A stretch of DNA of 64,000 nucleotides. Source: Mucilaginibacter sp. CSA2-8R (GTDB lineage: Bacteria > Bacteroidota > Bacteroidia > Sphingobacteriales > Sphingobacteriaceae). Shown here one piece after another: positions 42,111 through 48,861 of this stretch. The stretch spans positions 2,914,001 through 2,978,000 of the forward strand of contig NZ_CP152389.1 in the NCBI RefSeq assembly GCF_038806765.1, read 5' to 3'. Below the pieces are notes generated by a model. It searched no databases and was not told where the DNA came from. It saw nothing but the letters and a program-made list of their open reading frames with translations. Every line of letters begins with the position of its first letter. The stretch's first letter is position 1. The translations under genes were made by a program, and so were the position numbers.

Positions 42111-42257
42111 AAGCCAATGAGTGAATTTTGAATGAGTAAATGGAATTCAATAAGATACTTATTGAAGGAAAGTATTTATGAGTGATTCACTCATGGTTTT
42201 CATTTACTCATTCACAACTCGCTCATTCACTCATTGGCTAAAGTTCACTCATTCACA
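42111..42257. repeat. Long inverted repeat between Y-like RNAs 1 and 2
   Basis: GCCAATGAGTGAA...GAATGAGTAAATG (42113-42142) is mirrored by CATTTACTCATTC...TTCACTCATTGGC (42201-42238), with an 8-9 nt insertion in the right arm. The loop contains a smaller palindrome (GAGTGATTCACTC, 42180-42192) and CAATAAG-ATA-CTTATTG (42148-42164). Part of the window-wide TCACTCAT family. Confidence 0.6.
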
Positions 42258-42258
42258 T

Positions 42259-42390
42259 AAAAGGGTGCCGTATTTAAGCGATACTTCGATTCAAGACCTG
42301 AGATGCTGGTTTGAACCGGCCCGGTTAGCGCCGGTAGTTTATAACAGAACGCAGGATAAAAGCCGCTTAAAGTTAGTTGCCCCTTTTATT
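42259..42390 (+). ncRNA. Y-like RNA 2, with a T-arm-like module
   Basis: Outer stem AAAAGGG (42259-42265) / CCCTTTT (42381-42387), perfect; internal loop TGCCGTA / GTTAGTTGC; inner stem TTTAAGCG (42273-42280) / CGCTTAAA (42364-42371), perfect; then ATACTTCG. The head has a T-arm-like hairpin GCTGG-TTTGAA-CCGGC (42305-42320) followed at once by CCGG-TTAGCG-CCGG (42321-42334), which sits where the closed acceptor stem of a permuted tRNA mimic would be. It ends in TTTTATT. Confidence 0.75.
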
Positions 42391-42446
42391 ACAAATCAGA
42401 CTGAATGAGAAACCGCTTTTTAAGTGATGGAACCAGTGATAGTTTG

Positions 42447-42549
42447 AAGCGGATAAGGTGTGGTAAATAAGCCTTACTTCAAGGATCTGCTGCCGGAGTT
42501 TTACTTACGGACAGATATAAGTGGTTTCTTGTTATTAACTCCGCTTTTA
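42447..42549 (+). ncRNA. Y-like RNA 3, without a clear tRNA-like module
   Basis: Outer stem AAGCGGA (42447-42453) / TCCGCTT (42540-42546), perfect; wider internal loop (TAAGGTGTGGTA / CTTGTTATTAAC); inner stem AAGCC (42469-42473) / GGTTT (42523-42527); then TTACTTC. A head hairpin ATCTG/CAGAT (42485-42489, 42512-42516) is extended by CCG/CGG. It ends in TTTT. The weakest of the five, called from its position and the common plan. Confidence 0.5.
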
Positions 42550-42562
42550 AAATATCAAAATA

Positions 42563-42706
42563 ATTAAAGGTGTTGTAAACCAGTGTTACTTCGCACCGAT
42601 AACGCCCAGGTCGCCGGTTCGAGCCCGGCCCGCACGCCCGCAAAGCGTGTGGTAGCTCAGTTGGTAGAGCAGGAAAACGTACACTGGTTGCCTGTTACCC
42701 TTTAAT
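42563..42706 (+). ncRNA. Y-like RNA 4 with a circularly permuted tRNA module (YrlA-like)
   Basis: Outer stem ATTAAAGG (42563-42570) / CCTTTAAT (42699-42706), perfect; internal loop TGTTGTA / TGCCTGTTA; inner stem AACCAGTGT (42578-42586) / ACACTGGTT (42681-42689), perfect 9 bp; then TACTTCG. The head holds tRNA parts in permuted order: T-arm GCCGG-TTCGAGC-CCGGC (42613-42629), acceptor 3' strand CCGCACGC (42630-42637), 7-nt loop, acceptor 5' strand GCGTGTGG (42645-42652), TA, D-arm GCTC-AGTTGGTA-GAGC (42655-42670). The Y stem takes the place of the anticodon arm, as described for bacterial YrlA RNAs. Confidence 0.85.
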
Positions 42707-42783
42707 AAAGAAGATGCCGTTTGGCTTAGCGTTACTTCGATTTCAACAAAGCACAACGCAGCCGGTTTATTGCTCTTCTTTTT
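42707..42783 (+). ncRNA. Y-like RNA 5, short, without a tRNA-like module
   Basis: Outer stem AAAGAAGA (42707-42714) / TCTTCTTT (42774-42781), perfect; internal loop TGCCGTTT / GGTTTATTGC; inner stem GGC-T..GCGTT (42723-42733) / AACGC-A-GCC (42755-42763); then ACTTCG. The head is a 21-nt loop without stable structure. It ends in TTTTT. It is the minimal form of the plan, directly abutting RNA 4, so the two may be cut from one precursor. Confidence 0.7.
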
Positions 42784-42885
42784 ATGGTTAAATGAGATTA
42801 AGAATTTCTAAGTGATTTCTAATCCTGTTCTAATTACACCTAATAGGTTTATGCATAGATTGCAGCCATAATACAAACAAATAAT

Positions 42886-43128
42886 ATGAAGAAGATCCTT
42901 TTTTTATCAACTGCCTTAGTATTAGGTTTAGGCAGCACAATGGTTAACGCACAAACCGTTCAGAAAAAAACAACTACTGCTAAGCATGTAGAAGTTAAAA
43001 AAGACGGCGCTGCTGCTAAAACCAAAGTAACTAAAACAGAAACTACTGCAAAACCGGAAGCTACTACTACAGGCGCTGCCAAACAAACAGTAAAAACCAC
43101 TAAAGTGGTTAAACACAAAAAAGCGTAA
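42886..43128 (+). CDS. Small secreted Lys/Thr/Ala-rich protein
   Basis: This 80-aa protein has a Sec signal (MKKILFLSTALVLGLGSTMVNAQ). The mature part is about 60 residues of low-complexity Lys, Thr and Ala (TKVTKTETTAKPEATTTGAA) ending in KVVKHKKA. Such very basic periplasmic peptides are common in Sphingobacteriaceae; the role is unknown. A strong terminator follows. Confidence 0.65.
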   Translation: MKKILFLSTALVLGLGSTMVNAQTVQKKTTTAKHVEVKKDGAAAKTKVTKTETTAKPEATTTGAAKQTVKTTKVVKHKKA

Positions 43129-43147
43129 GTGTTAAGTGTATAATGAT

Positions 43148-43178
43148 GACGCCCGGCCCAAAAGCCGGGCGTTTTTTG
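43148..43178 (+). terminator. Rho-independent terminator
   Basis: GCCCGGC (43151-43157) pairs with GCCGGGC (43164-43170) across a 6-nt loop, followed by GTTTTTT. Confidence 0.9.
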
Positions 43179-43362
43179 TTTTGTTAAACCTGATGACCAG
43201 CTGATTAGCAACACAAGGTTCATTCTTTTGTAAGATAGTTACCGCAAAATCATCAGGTTTGCATTATTTATTTTTAAGTAACATTTTTGAGCGTTACCTC
43301 AAACGTATGCTTTTTTATTTAACTTAAACCACGTATTATTAGTGTATAATTAATTAACGCAG

Positions 43363-43977
43363 GTGTATAGTTCAAAGGTCAACAAAAGCTGCTTCATTGC
43401 TTTCCTGTTTTTTGTCTCTGTGGTGCAAGTGGCTTGTAAAAAACAGGACAGTGTATCCTCAGGTAAACAGCCAGCAGAATTTTCACAGCAGTTAGCCGCC
43501 AATATAGCCGGTAAAGCCGTTGTACTCAACAATACGATGAGCCAAAATCGTGAAATTTTAAAGGGTATGTTTACGATGTTTGGCGACAACGGCGGCCAGA
43601 GGCGACAGATGTATAACATCGATGCGGCAATATCGGCGTTGGATGGGGACATCAATACAAAATCAACGTTTAGAATACAGTTGAACAATGTTAAAACAGG
43701 TATTTTTGATATTACCGGAGAAGATTCTGTTTTCCAACCTTTAACCGGCTCGTACGCGGTACTGAGCATTCGCAGCGCGGCTAACAGCTACTCACTTGTG
43801 CTATATACGGCCTCAGTTAAAAAACAGCCCTTTAAAGTACAGGTTACCGGTTTTGAATATCCGCCCTACAGCAGTATACCAACAGTTACAGGAACCTTTA
43901 ACGGCGTACTTTACAATACGCAAAACATTGCCGATTCGGTTATTGTAAAGAACGGGGCATTTAAAGTTAGGTTTTAG
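43363..43977 (+). CDS. Small lipoprotein of unknown function, GTG start
   Basis: This 204-aa protein has a lipoprotein signal (CFIAFLFFVSVVQVACKKQD). Only a GTG (43363) gives the full signal; no ATG precedes it in frame. The first ~80 residues of the mature part are helical, the rest beta-rich (FRIQLNNVKTGIFDITGED, SLVLYTASVKKQPFKVQVTGF), as in DUF6252-like Bacteroidota lipoproteins. Outer-membrane or periplasmic location expected. Confidence 0.65.
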   Translation: MYSSKVNKSCFIAFLFFVSVVQVACKKQDSVSSGKQPAEFSQQLAANIAGKAVVLNNTMSQNREILKGMFTMFGDNGGQRRQMYNIDAAISALDGDINTKSTFRIQLNNVKTGIFDITGEDSVFQPLTGSYAVLSIRSAANSYSLVLYTASVKKQPFKVQVTGFEYPPYSSIPTVTGTFNGVLYNTQNIADSVIVKNGAFKVRF

Positions 43978-44021
43978 GGCACAATAAGCGTCTTTACGCT
44001 ACCGGTACTACATTAAACTGC

Positions 44022-44060
44022 ATAAAAAAAGCATGTTAAACTTAATTAACATGCTTTTTA
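44022..44060. terminator. Bidirectional terminator
   Basis: AAAAAGCATGTTAA pairs with TTAACATGCTTTTT around a 6-nt loop. A- and T-runs lie on both sides, between convergent genes. Confidence 0.85.
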
Positions 44061-44082
44061 TTTTGTTTGTAAATTACGGTGC

Positions 44083-44241
44083 TTAAATTGCTGCCGAACC
44101 ACGGTTAATGATTCCCAACAAGAATGCAATAATTGCAATTACTAATAATGCGTGGATTAAACCAGTTGCTGAATAAGCAAACACTCCGATTGCCCATCCT
44201 ATGATTAGGATTACGGCAACAATGTACAATAATGATCTCAT
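44083..44241 (-). CDS. lmo0937-type small membrane protein (52 aa)
   Basis: ATG at 44241 encodes MRSLLYIVAVILIIGWAIGV, a polar turn, then a second hydrophobic helix (LLVIAIIAFLLGIINRG). This is the two-helix pattern of lmo0937-family / DUF5670 proteins, which are abundant and stress-linked in Bacteroidota. Inner-membrane location expected. It ends just before a bidirectional terminator. Confidence 0.75.
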   Translation of the reverse strand: MRSLLYIVAVILIIGWAIGVFAYSATGLIHALLVIAIIAFLLGIINRGSAAI

Positions 44242-44387
44242 AGCAGATATTTTTTAAGTTGTTTTATACCAGTACAGTATACAAAACCGTGCCAAAGTAA
44301 GTAAGGACTTACCGTGCCAAAAAATAGCTATAAGTTGTGTAATCTTTTTAGTACACACACATTCCAGGCACAAAACACCGTATAAAT

Positions 44388-45098
44388 TTATCGCAACTTA
44401 CCCATGCCACCATCTACTCCAAGCACCTGCCCGGTAACCCACGAGCTATCTGCCGATAACAAGTAGCCAATCGCTGCAGCAATATCTTCGGGCTTACCAT
44501 ATCGGCTTAGCGGGTGGCGTTTGGCGCTGGCTTCCTGCTTTTCGGGCGTGGCCAGTAAGCTTTTTGCTAACGGCGTATCGGTTAATGATGGTGCCACCAC
44601 ATTTACCCTGACGTGTACGCTGGCCAGCTCGGCAGCCAGGGCCAATGCTAACCCCTCTACGGCGCCCTTGGCCGATGCTATACTGGCATGGAAACTCATG
44701 CCCGCACCGGCAGCTACACTGCTCATGAGTACAACCGAAGCGCCCTGGGCGGCTTTGAGCGCTTTGAGCGACTGCTGCAACACCTGCACAGCGCCTAATA
44801 CATTAAGGCGGTAATCCTGTAAAAATTCATCGGCGGTTAACCGGCCAAATGGTTTTAAATTAATACTACCCACTGAGTAAACAACTCCGTGCAACTGCTC
44901 GGGTAAAAATGAAGCGATGCCGCTTACATCAGCGGTGACGTCGGCCTGCAAATGTTTTAAGCCATTGGGCCAGCTCTCAGCGCTGCTGCGCGATATGTTG
45001 TATACCTGTGCCCCATTAGCCGAAAGCAGTTTTACCAGCGCCAGCCCTATACCCGAGCTGCCGCCTACCACCAGTATGTTTTTGCCTTGTACATCCAT
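44388..45098 (-). CDS. Divergent SDR lacking the catalytic tyrosine
   Basis: This 236-aa protein has an intact cofactor turn VVGGSSGIG (10-18) and ends with VTGQVLGVDGGMG. In the active-site region the sequence is GMSFHASIASAKGAVEGL: the Lys is present but an Ile stands where the YxxxK Tyr should be. A known SDR subgroup has the related HASIxxAKGAVEGL motif, so this may be a real variant. NAD(P) binding is expected. Substrate unknown. It is a single gene. Confidence 0.75.
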   Translation of the reverse strand: MDVQGKNILVVGGSSGIGLALVKLLSANGAQVYNISRSSAESWPNGLKHLQADVTADVSGIASFLPEQLHGVVYSVGSINLKPFGRLTADEFLQDYRLNVLGAVQVLQQSLKALKAAQGASVVLMSSVAAGAGMSFHASIASAKGAVEGLALALAAELASVHVRVNVVAPSLTDTPLAKSLLATPEKQEASAKRHPLSRYGKPEDIAAAIGYLLSADSSWVTGQVLGVDGGMGKLR

Positions 45099-45261
45099 GT
45101 ATCTGAAAACACCACGCTATTAAAAAGCACAACGTTGTACTTTATTACCGCATGTTGGTACAAAAACAACACTTTTAAACAGATGTTTTAGCAGGTTTTA
45201 TTTCTAAGCATTAATTGGCTTTTTATCAAGACAAGATTTTGTGCTGCTGCAGGCTTGCATT

Positions 45262-45840
45262 TTAATATTGGCGAAGCCAAAACTTATACCAGTGCCGGTT
45301 ACGTGGATAACTCCGGTGTGATGTAGCATTATTACATATCATGGCTACAGCAAATAAAACAAGCACACCGGTAAGCACCGGGCTAAACACATACATATAA
45401 CCTAAAGCTTTAATTTTAGCCGAACCAATATTAGCAATCAGCGCAGTAGCGCCGCCTGGCGGGTGTAGGGTCTTTGTCATTTGCATAGCAACAATGGCTA
45501 ACGAAACCGACAAGGCCGCGGTGAGCCAAAGCTCTCCGGGAAAAAATTTGTAAACCGTTACACCAATTATTGCGCAAATGACATGTCCGCCGATAAGGTT
45601 GCGCGGCTGCGCCAGCGGACTATTAATGGCACCATAAACAAGCACCGATGATGCCCCGAACGAGCCAATTAAAAACAAATTATCGTAAACACTTACATAT
45701 TTACTGCTTAACAACCCGATGATACCGATACCCACAAAAGATCCAATAAATGTCCACAGGTGTTCTTTCCAGTCTACCAGCGTTTCTCGGTAAATAATAT
45801 AGCCTGCCTTTTTGCTATAACGCTTTAAGTTATTAATCAT
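45262..45840 (-). CDS. HPP-family integral membrane protein
   Basis: This protein has 192 aa when started at the ATG at 45840 (MINNLKRYSKK); a longer frame adds 17 atypical residues. It has four to five membrane helices, and the family motif QMTKTLHPPGGATALIA contains the name-giving HPP. The N-terminal soluble segment and GSFGASSVLVYGA also match. Some HPP proteins transport nitrite in cyanobacteria and plastids; the role here is not known. Confidence 0.85.
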   Translation of the reverse strand: MINNLKRYSKKAGYIIYRETLVDWKEHLWTFIGSFVGIGIIGLLSSKYVSVYDNLFLIGSFGASSVLVYGAINSPLAQPRNLIGGHVICAIIGVTVYKFFPGELWLTAALSVSLAIVAMQMTKTLHPPGGATALIANIGSAKIKALGYMYVFSPVLTGVLVLFAVAMICNNATSHRSYPRNRHWYKFWLRQY

Positions 45841-46115
45841 GTTTGATCTAAAAAAATGCAAATTAATTAGTTCTGACCAGTACATTTTCAAAACTTGTTA
45901 ATAAGGAAAATATTTTAAATTCATCCGATAATCTTCTTTACAAAATTTGCAAAAAACCTTATCTTTAACGGTCTTTAGCCTACACACAAACAACTGGATT
46001 GCAATAGCTTACTCATGATGATTAGCTCCATCATCTCCAGTTAAAAAACTTACACAATTCTGTTTAATTATCGTATCATTCTTGTTACCTTTAGTGACTA
46101 ATTATTTAATAGCCA

Positions 46116-47336
46116 TTGAAAAATTATCTACTCGTTCTACTGTGTTGCGTGTTCTTATTTTCGTGTAAAAAAGACGTTTCTGTTGCGCCGGCCGATATTA
46201 CTGCCGAAAGCATGCTGGATGCTGCTGATGACAGCCTGAGTGTTTTAAATTTGATGGCCAAGGCCGATGCCTCTAAGTTTGAGGGTGCCATGCTGGTTAA
46301 TCAGGATACTACCTTTACTTTCGTGTCTCGTGTATGGCAAGGTATCCCAGCGGTAACGGTAGCCCGCAACGGCTATATTTATGCTGCCTGGTACTCGGGC
46401 ACGGCCAAAGAAGGTCAGGGAAATTATGTAGTGGTACAGGTAAGCACCGATAATGGCCAAACCTGGAAAGAGAATGCACTCATCATCAATCCAACCAATC
46501 CTAAAGTCCGCTTTTTTGACCCGTCTCTCTGGACGGATAAAAACGGTAACGTTTTACTATGCTGGACTAAGTGTAAAAATAAACTTTGGGACGGTATAGG
46601 CGGCGTATGGTATAGCCAAATTAAATACAACGGCTCTAAAATGATGTACTCTACCCCAAGGCGTATTGCTGATGGTGTGATGCTTAACAAGCCGGCCGAA
46701 AGTAACGACAAAGAAGAAACCCTATACCCTATTTCGGTTTGGCGCATTAACATGGCCGGACAGGTTAACGACAGTGGTATCAATATTTTCAAATCTTTTT
46801 ACGATGATGTGGCCAGGAAACCTGGGCCACTCACAGAGGTTGGAACGATACCTGCCAGCAACAGTCTGCTTACTTATAATGAGCATCAAATTGTGCAGTT
46901 AAAAGACAATTCTTATTACGTGATGATAAGGGGTATTGATGGTATATACCAAACCACCAGCAAAGATTTATCTACCTGGGCACCCGTAACTAAATTTACC
47001 GGCATACCGGCAACTACCAGCAGCCGTTTCTTTATTGGCCGGCTGGCATCAGGCAAACTGGCTTTAGTAATTAACAACTCCAGTTCGCGCACTAACCTTA
47101 CGATTTACTTGTCTGATGATGAAGGTAAAACCTGGGGCAACCCGCTGCTGATTGACAGCGGCAACCCCGTTACTTACCCCGATTTGGCCCAAGACCGTAA
47201 CGGTAAAATTTATGTAGTTTATGACTTTGACCGTTTTGGTAAAAAGAACATCAAAATGGTATCATTTACCGAGGCCGATATATTAAACAATGCTACGCAA
47301 AATATTAAACGTACGCTTATCAGCGGTTTACAATAG
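46116..47336 (+). CDS. BNR-repeat sialidase-like lipoprotein, TTG start
   Basis: This 406-aa protein needs the TTG at 46116 to include its lipoprotein signal (LLVLLCCVFLFSCKKD). The mature protein is a beta-propeller with Asp-box (BNR) repeats: STDNGQTW, SDDEGKTWG, and a related SLWTDKNGNVLLCW. The fold is that of exo-alpha-sialidases and related glycan-binding propellers. No complete sialidase triad of arginines can be confirmed, so catalytic activity is unsure. Outer-membrane anchored. Confidence 0.75.
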   Translation: MKNYLLVLLCCVFLFSCKKDVSVAPADITAESMLDAADDSLSVLNLMAKADASKFEGAMLVNQDTTFTFVSRVWQGIPAVTVARNGYIYAAWYSGTAKEGQGNYVVVQVSTDNGQTWKENALIINPTNPKVRFFDPSLWTDKNGNVLLCWTKCKNKLWDGIGGVWYSQIKYNGSKMMYSTPRRIADGVMLNKPAESNDKEETLYPISVWRINMAGQVNDSGINIFKSFYDDVARKPGPLTEVGTIPASNSLLTYNEHQIVQLKDNSYYVMIRGIDGIYQTTSKDLSTWAPVTKFTGIPATTSSRFFIGRLASGKLALVINNSSSRTNLTIYLSDDEGKTWGNPLLIDSGNPVTYPDLAQDRNGKIYVVYDFDRFGKKNIKMVSFTEADILNNATQNIKRTLISGLQ

Positions 47337-47355
47337 CCTTTATGCTTTTATAAAA

Positions 47356-47397
47356 CGCAAAAGCGCAGCAACCCATCAGGTGCTGCGTTTTTGCATT
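47356..47397 (+). terminator. Rho-independent terminator
   Basis: GCAAAAGCGCAGCA pairs with TGCTGCGTTTTTGC around a short loop (ACCCATCAGG), ending in a T-run. It follows the sialidase-like gene. Confidence 0.8.
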
Positions 47398-47446
47398 TAA
47401 GGGGTTACAGCGGCGCGAATTGCAGCTTCGCACCCTCCAGCAAATG

Positions 47447-48121
47447 TTATTGTTGTGTTGCCGAAAGTTCGTCAAGACTTTGCTGCATTTGTGCAATCCG
47501 CTTAAAATATGTCCGGTAGTAGTACCAGTGATTTAACGCCATTAGGGCAAACGTAATGGCTATACAGCACAGTACTTTGGCAGTTACACCGGGCAATGCA
47601 TTATCAATATATTTTGCCACTCGTGCAAAGCCACCATGCGGACGGCCACTCCCCACCGGAAAGGCCATAAGCAGGTAAAGATATGCAGGCAACAATGCAA
47701 GAATACGCAGGTTCATCATCAGGTAAAAACGGTTAAATTGAGTAGTGATCCGGTGCAGGTTATCGATCAGATGATTATCATTGGCCACATCAAATATTTC
47801 TTTTTGCCGCTTTACAGACCACATAGCGGTTGCTGTTGATAAAATAACGAAAGACAGATGAGCCAGCAGCTGCAGGTTGAAGTGACCTTTACGATCGGGC
47901 AATAGGAGGTAAATAACCACCAAAAGAAGCCACACCATCGCAACCATTTTGCTTAGGGTAATGTTCAGTTTATACCAATACTCGTTTTTCTGCTGTATTT
48001 GCTGCAGGTTGGTTTCCATGTTATTCATAATTGTGTTTAATTGGGGTTGGGTTAATTGGTGTTGGGTAAGCTGGTTTTCCTGTTCGGCCTGCCAGTAATC
48101 TTTGAGTTGGTCTAAGTCCAT
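47447..48121 (-). CDS. Membrane protein paired with an ECF sigma factor
   Basis: This 224-aa protein has a soluble N-terminus (MDLDQLKDYWQAEQENQ, Gln-rich helices) and four membrane helices in two pairs (MVAMVWLLLVVIYLLLP, LLAHLSFVILSTATAM, ILALLPAYLYLLMAFPV, VLCCIAITFALMALNHW). Its ATG follows the sigma-factor stop codon by one base, so they are translationally coupled. The arrangement suggests an anti-sigma role, but it lacks a recognisable zinc anti-sigma motif. Confidence 0.7.
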   Translation of the reverse strand: MDLDQLKDYWQAEQENQLTQHQLTQPQLNTIMNNMETNLQQIQQKNEYWYKLNITLSKMVAMVWLLLVVIYLLLPDRKGHFNLQLLAHLSFVILSTATAMWSVKRQKEIFDVANDNHLIDNLHRITTQFNRFYLMMNLRILALLPAYLYLLMAFPVGSGRPHGGFARVAKYIDNALPGVTAKVLCCIAITFALMALNHWYYYRTYFKRIAQMQQSLDELSATQQ

Positions 48122-48122
48122 A

Positions 48123-48605
48123 CTATTTGGGGTTTACCAGGTTTTTTAATTTCAGTTTGATTTGATTGATTTTGTATCCGACGTTTGATTCGGTGATGCC
48201 CGTTATCTCAGCAATTTCGCGATAGCTGTAATTGTCCATGTATAACATGGTGATAGCTCGCTCAATATCGGTGAGCTGCTTAATGGCCGCATACATCAGC
48301 GTTGAACGGGCAACGCTTTCTTCATCGTTTACCATTTCAATTTTAAAGGCCTCATCGTTCAGTCTTTCGGTAGGCTGATTGGTTTTATGTTTTCGCAGCC
48401 GCGAGATGGCCGTGTTTAAGGCTACACGATACATCCAGGTGGTAATTTTTGCGCCGTTGTTAAAGCTGGGATAGGCCCGCCACAACTGCAGCAGTATATC
48501 CTGAAACAAATCCTCCTTATCTTCGCCCTGGCGGCAATACATATTGCACACCTTAAAAATGAGGCCTTGGTGTTGAGTGATTAGGTTGACGAACGCTTCT
48601 TTCAA
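48123..48605 (-). CDS. ECF-type RNA polymerase sigma factor
   Basis: This 160-aa protein has region 2 (YCRQGEDKEDLFQDILLQLWRAYPSF...TTWMYRVALNTAISRLRKHK) and region 4 (LTDIERAITMLYMDNYSYREIAEITGITESNVGYKINQIKLKLKNL, a helix-turn-helix). It directs RNA polymerase to a small regulon. It is co-transcribed with a membrane protein that may hold it in check. Confidence 0.9.
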   Translation of the reverse strand: MKEAFVNLITQHQGLIFKVCNMYCRQGEDKEDLFQDILLQLWRAYPSFNNGAKITTWMYRVALNTAISRLRKHKTNQPTERLNDEAFKIEMVNDEESVARSTLMYAAIKQLTDIERAITMLYMDNYSYREIAEITGITESNVGYKINQIKLKLKNLVNPK

Positions 48606-48861
48606 ATCTTTTTTAATTAATTAGTCGCGTAAGCAGCTAAAAACTTAGGGATAGTAGTCATATTTTTTTAAATAATTTATTGGCAGCGGCAACAGACTGT
48701 TTATTTATAATAACTGATTTATAAGCATATGGAAGCGTTGGTGGTAACATATGCATGATGGGTAGCAGAGGCACTGCACAAAAGTTTAATTTCGTCGCCT
48801 TGCTGCCATATTTTTTGCATTTATTTGTTACTGCTTTGCTATTGATAAACAACCTGTAGCC

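Noticed and set aside
42178..42408. 76-aa frame through Y-like RNA 2
   Set aside because: It runs through the TCACTCAT repeat and the RNA stems; the pairing explains the sequence better than coding.
42601..42680. Ordinary tRNA gene in Y-like RNA 4
   Set aside because: T-arm precedes D-arm, and there is no anticodon arm; a normal cloverleaf cannot be drawn on either strand.
41990..42783. CRISPR array in the region after the Ro60 gene
   Set aside because: The recurring words (TGCCGT, TTACTTCG) are short, unevenly spaced and part of paired stems; there are no identical repeats with spacers and no cas genes.
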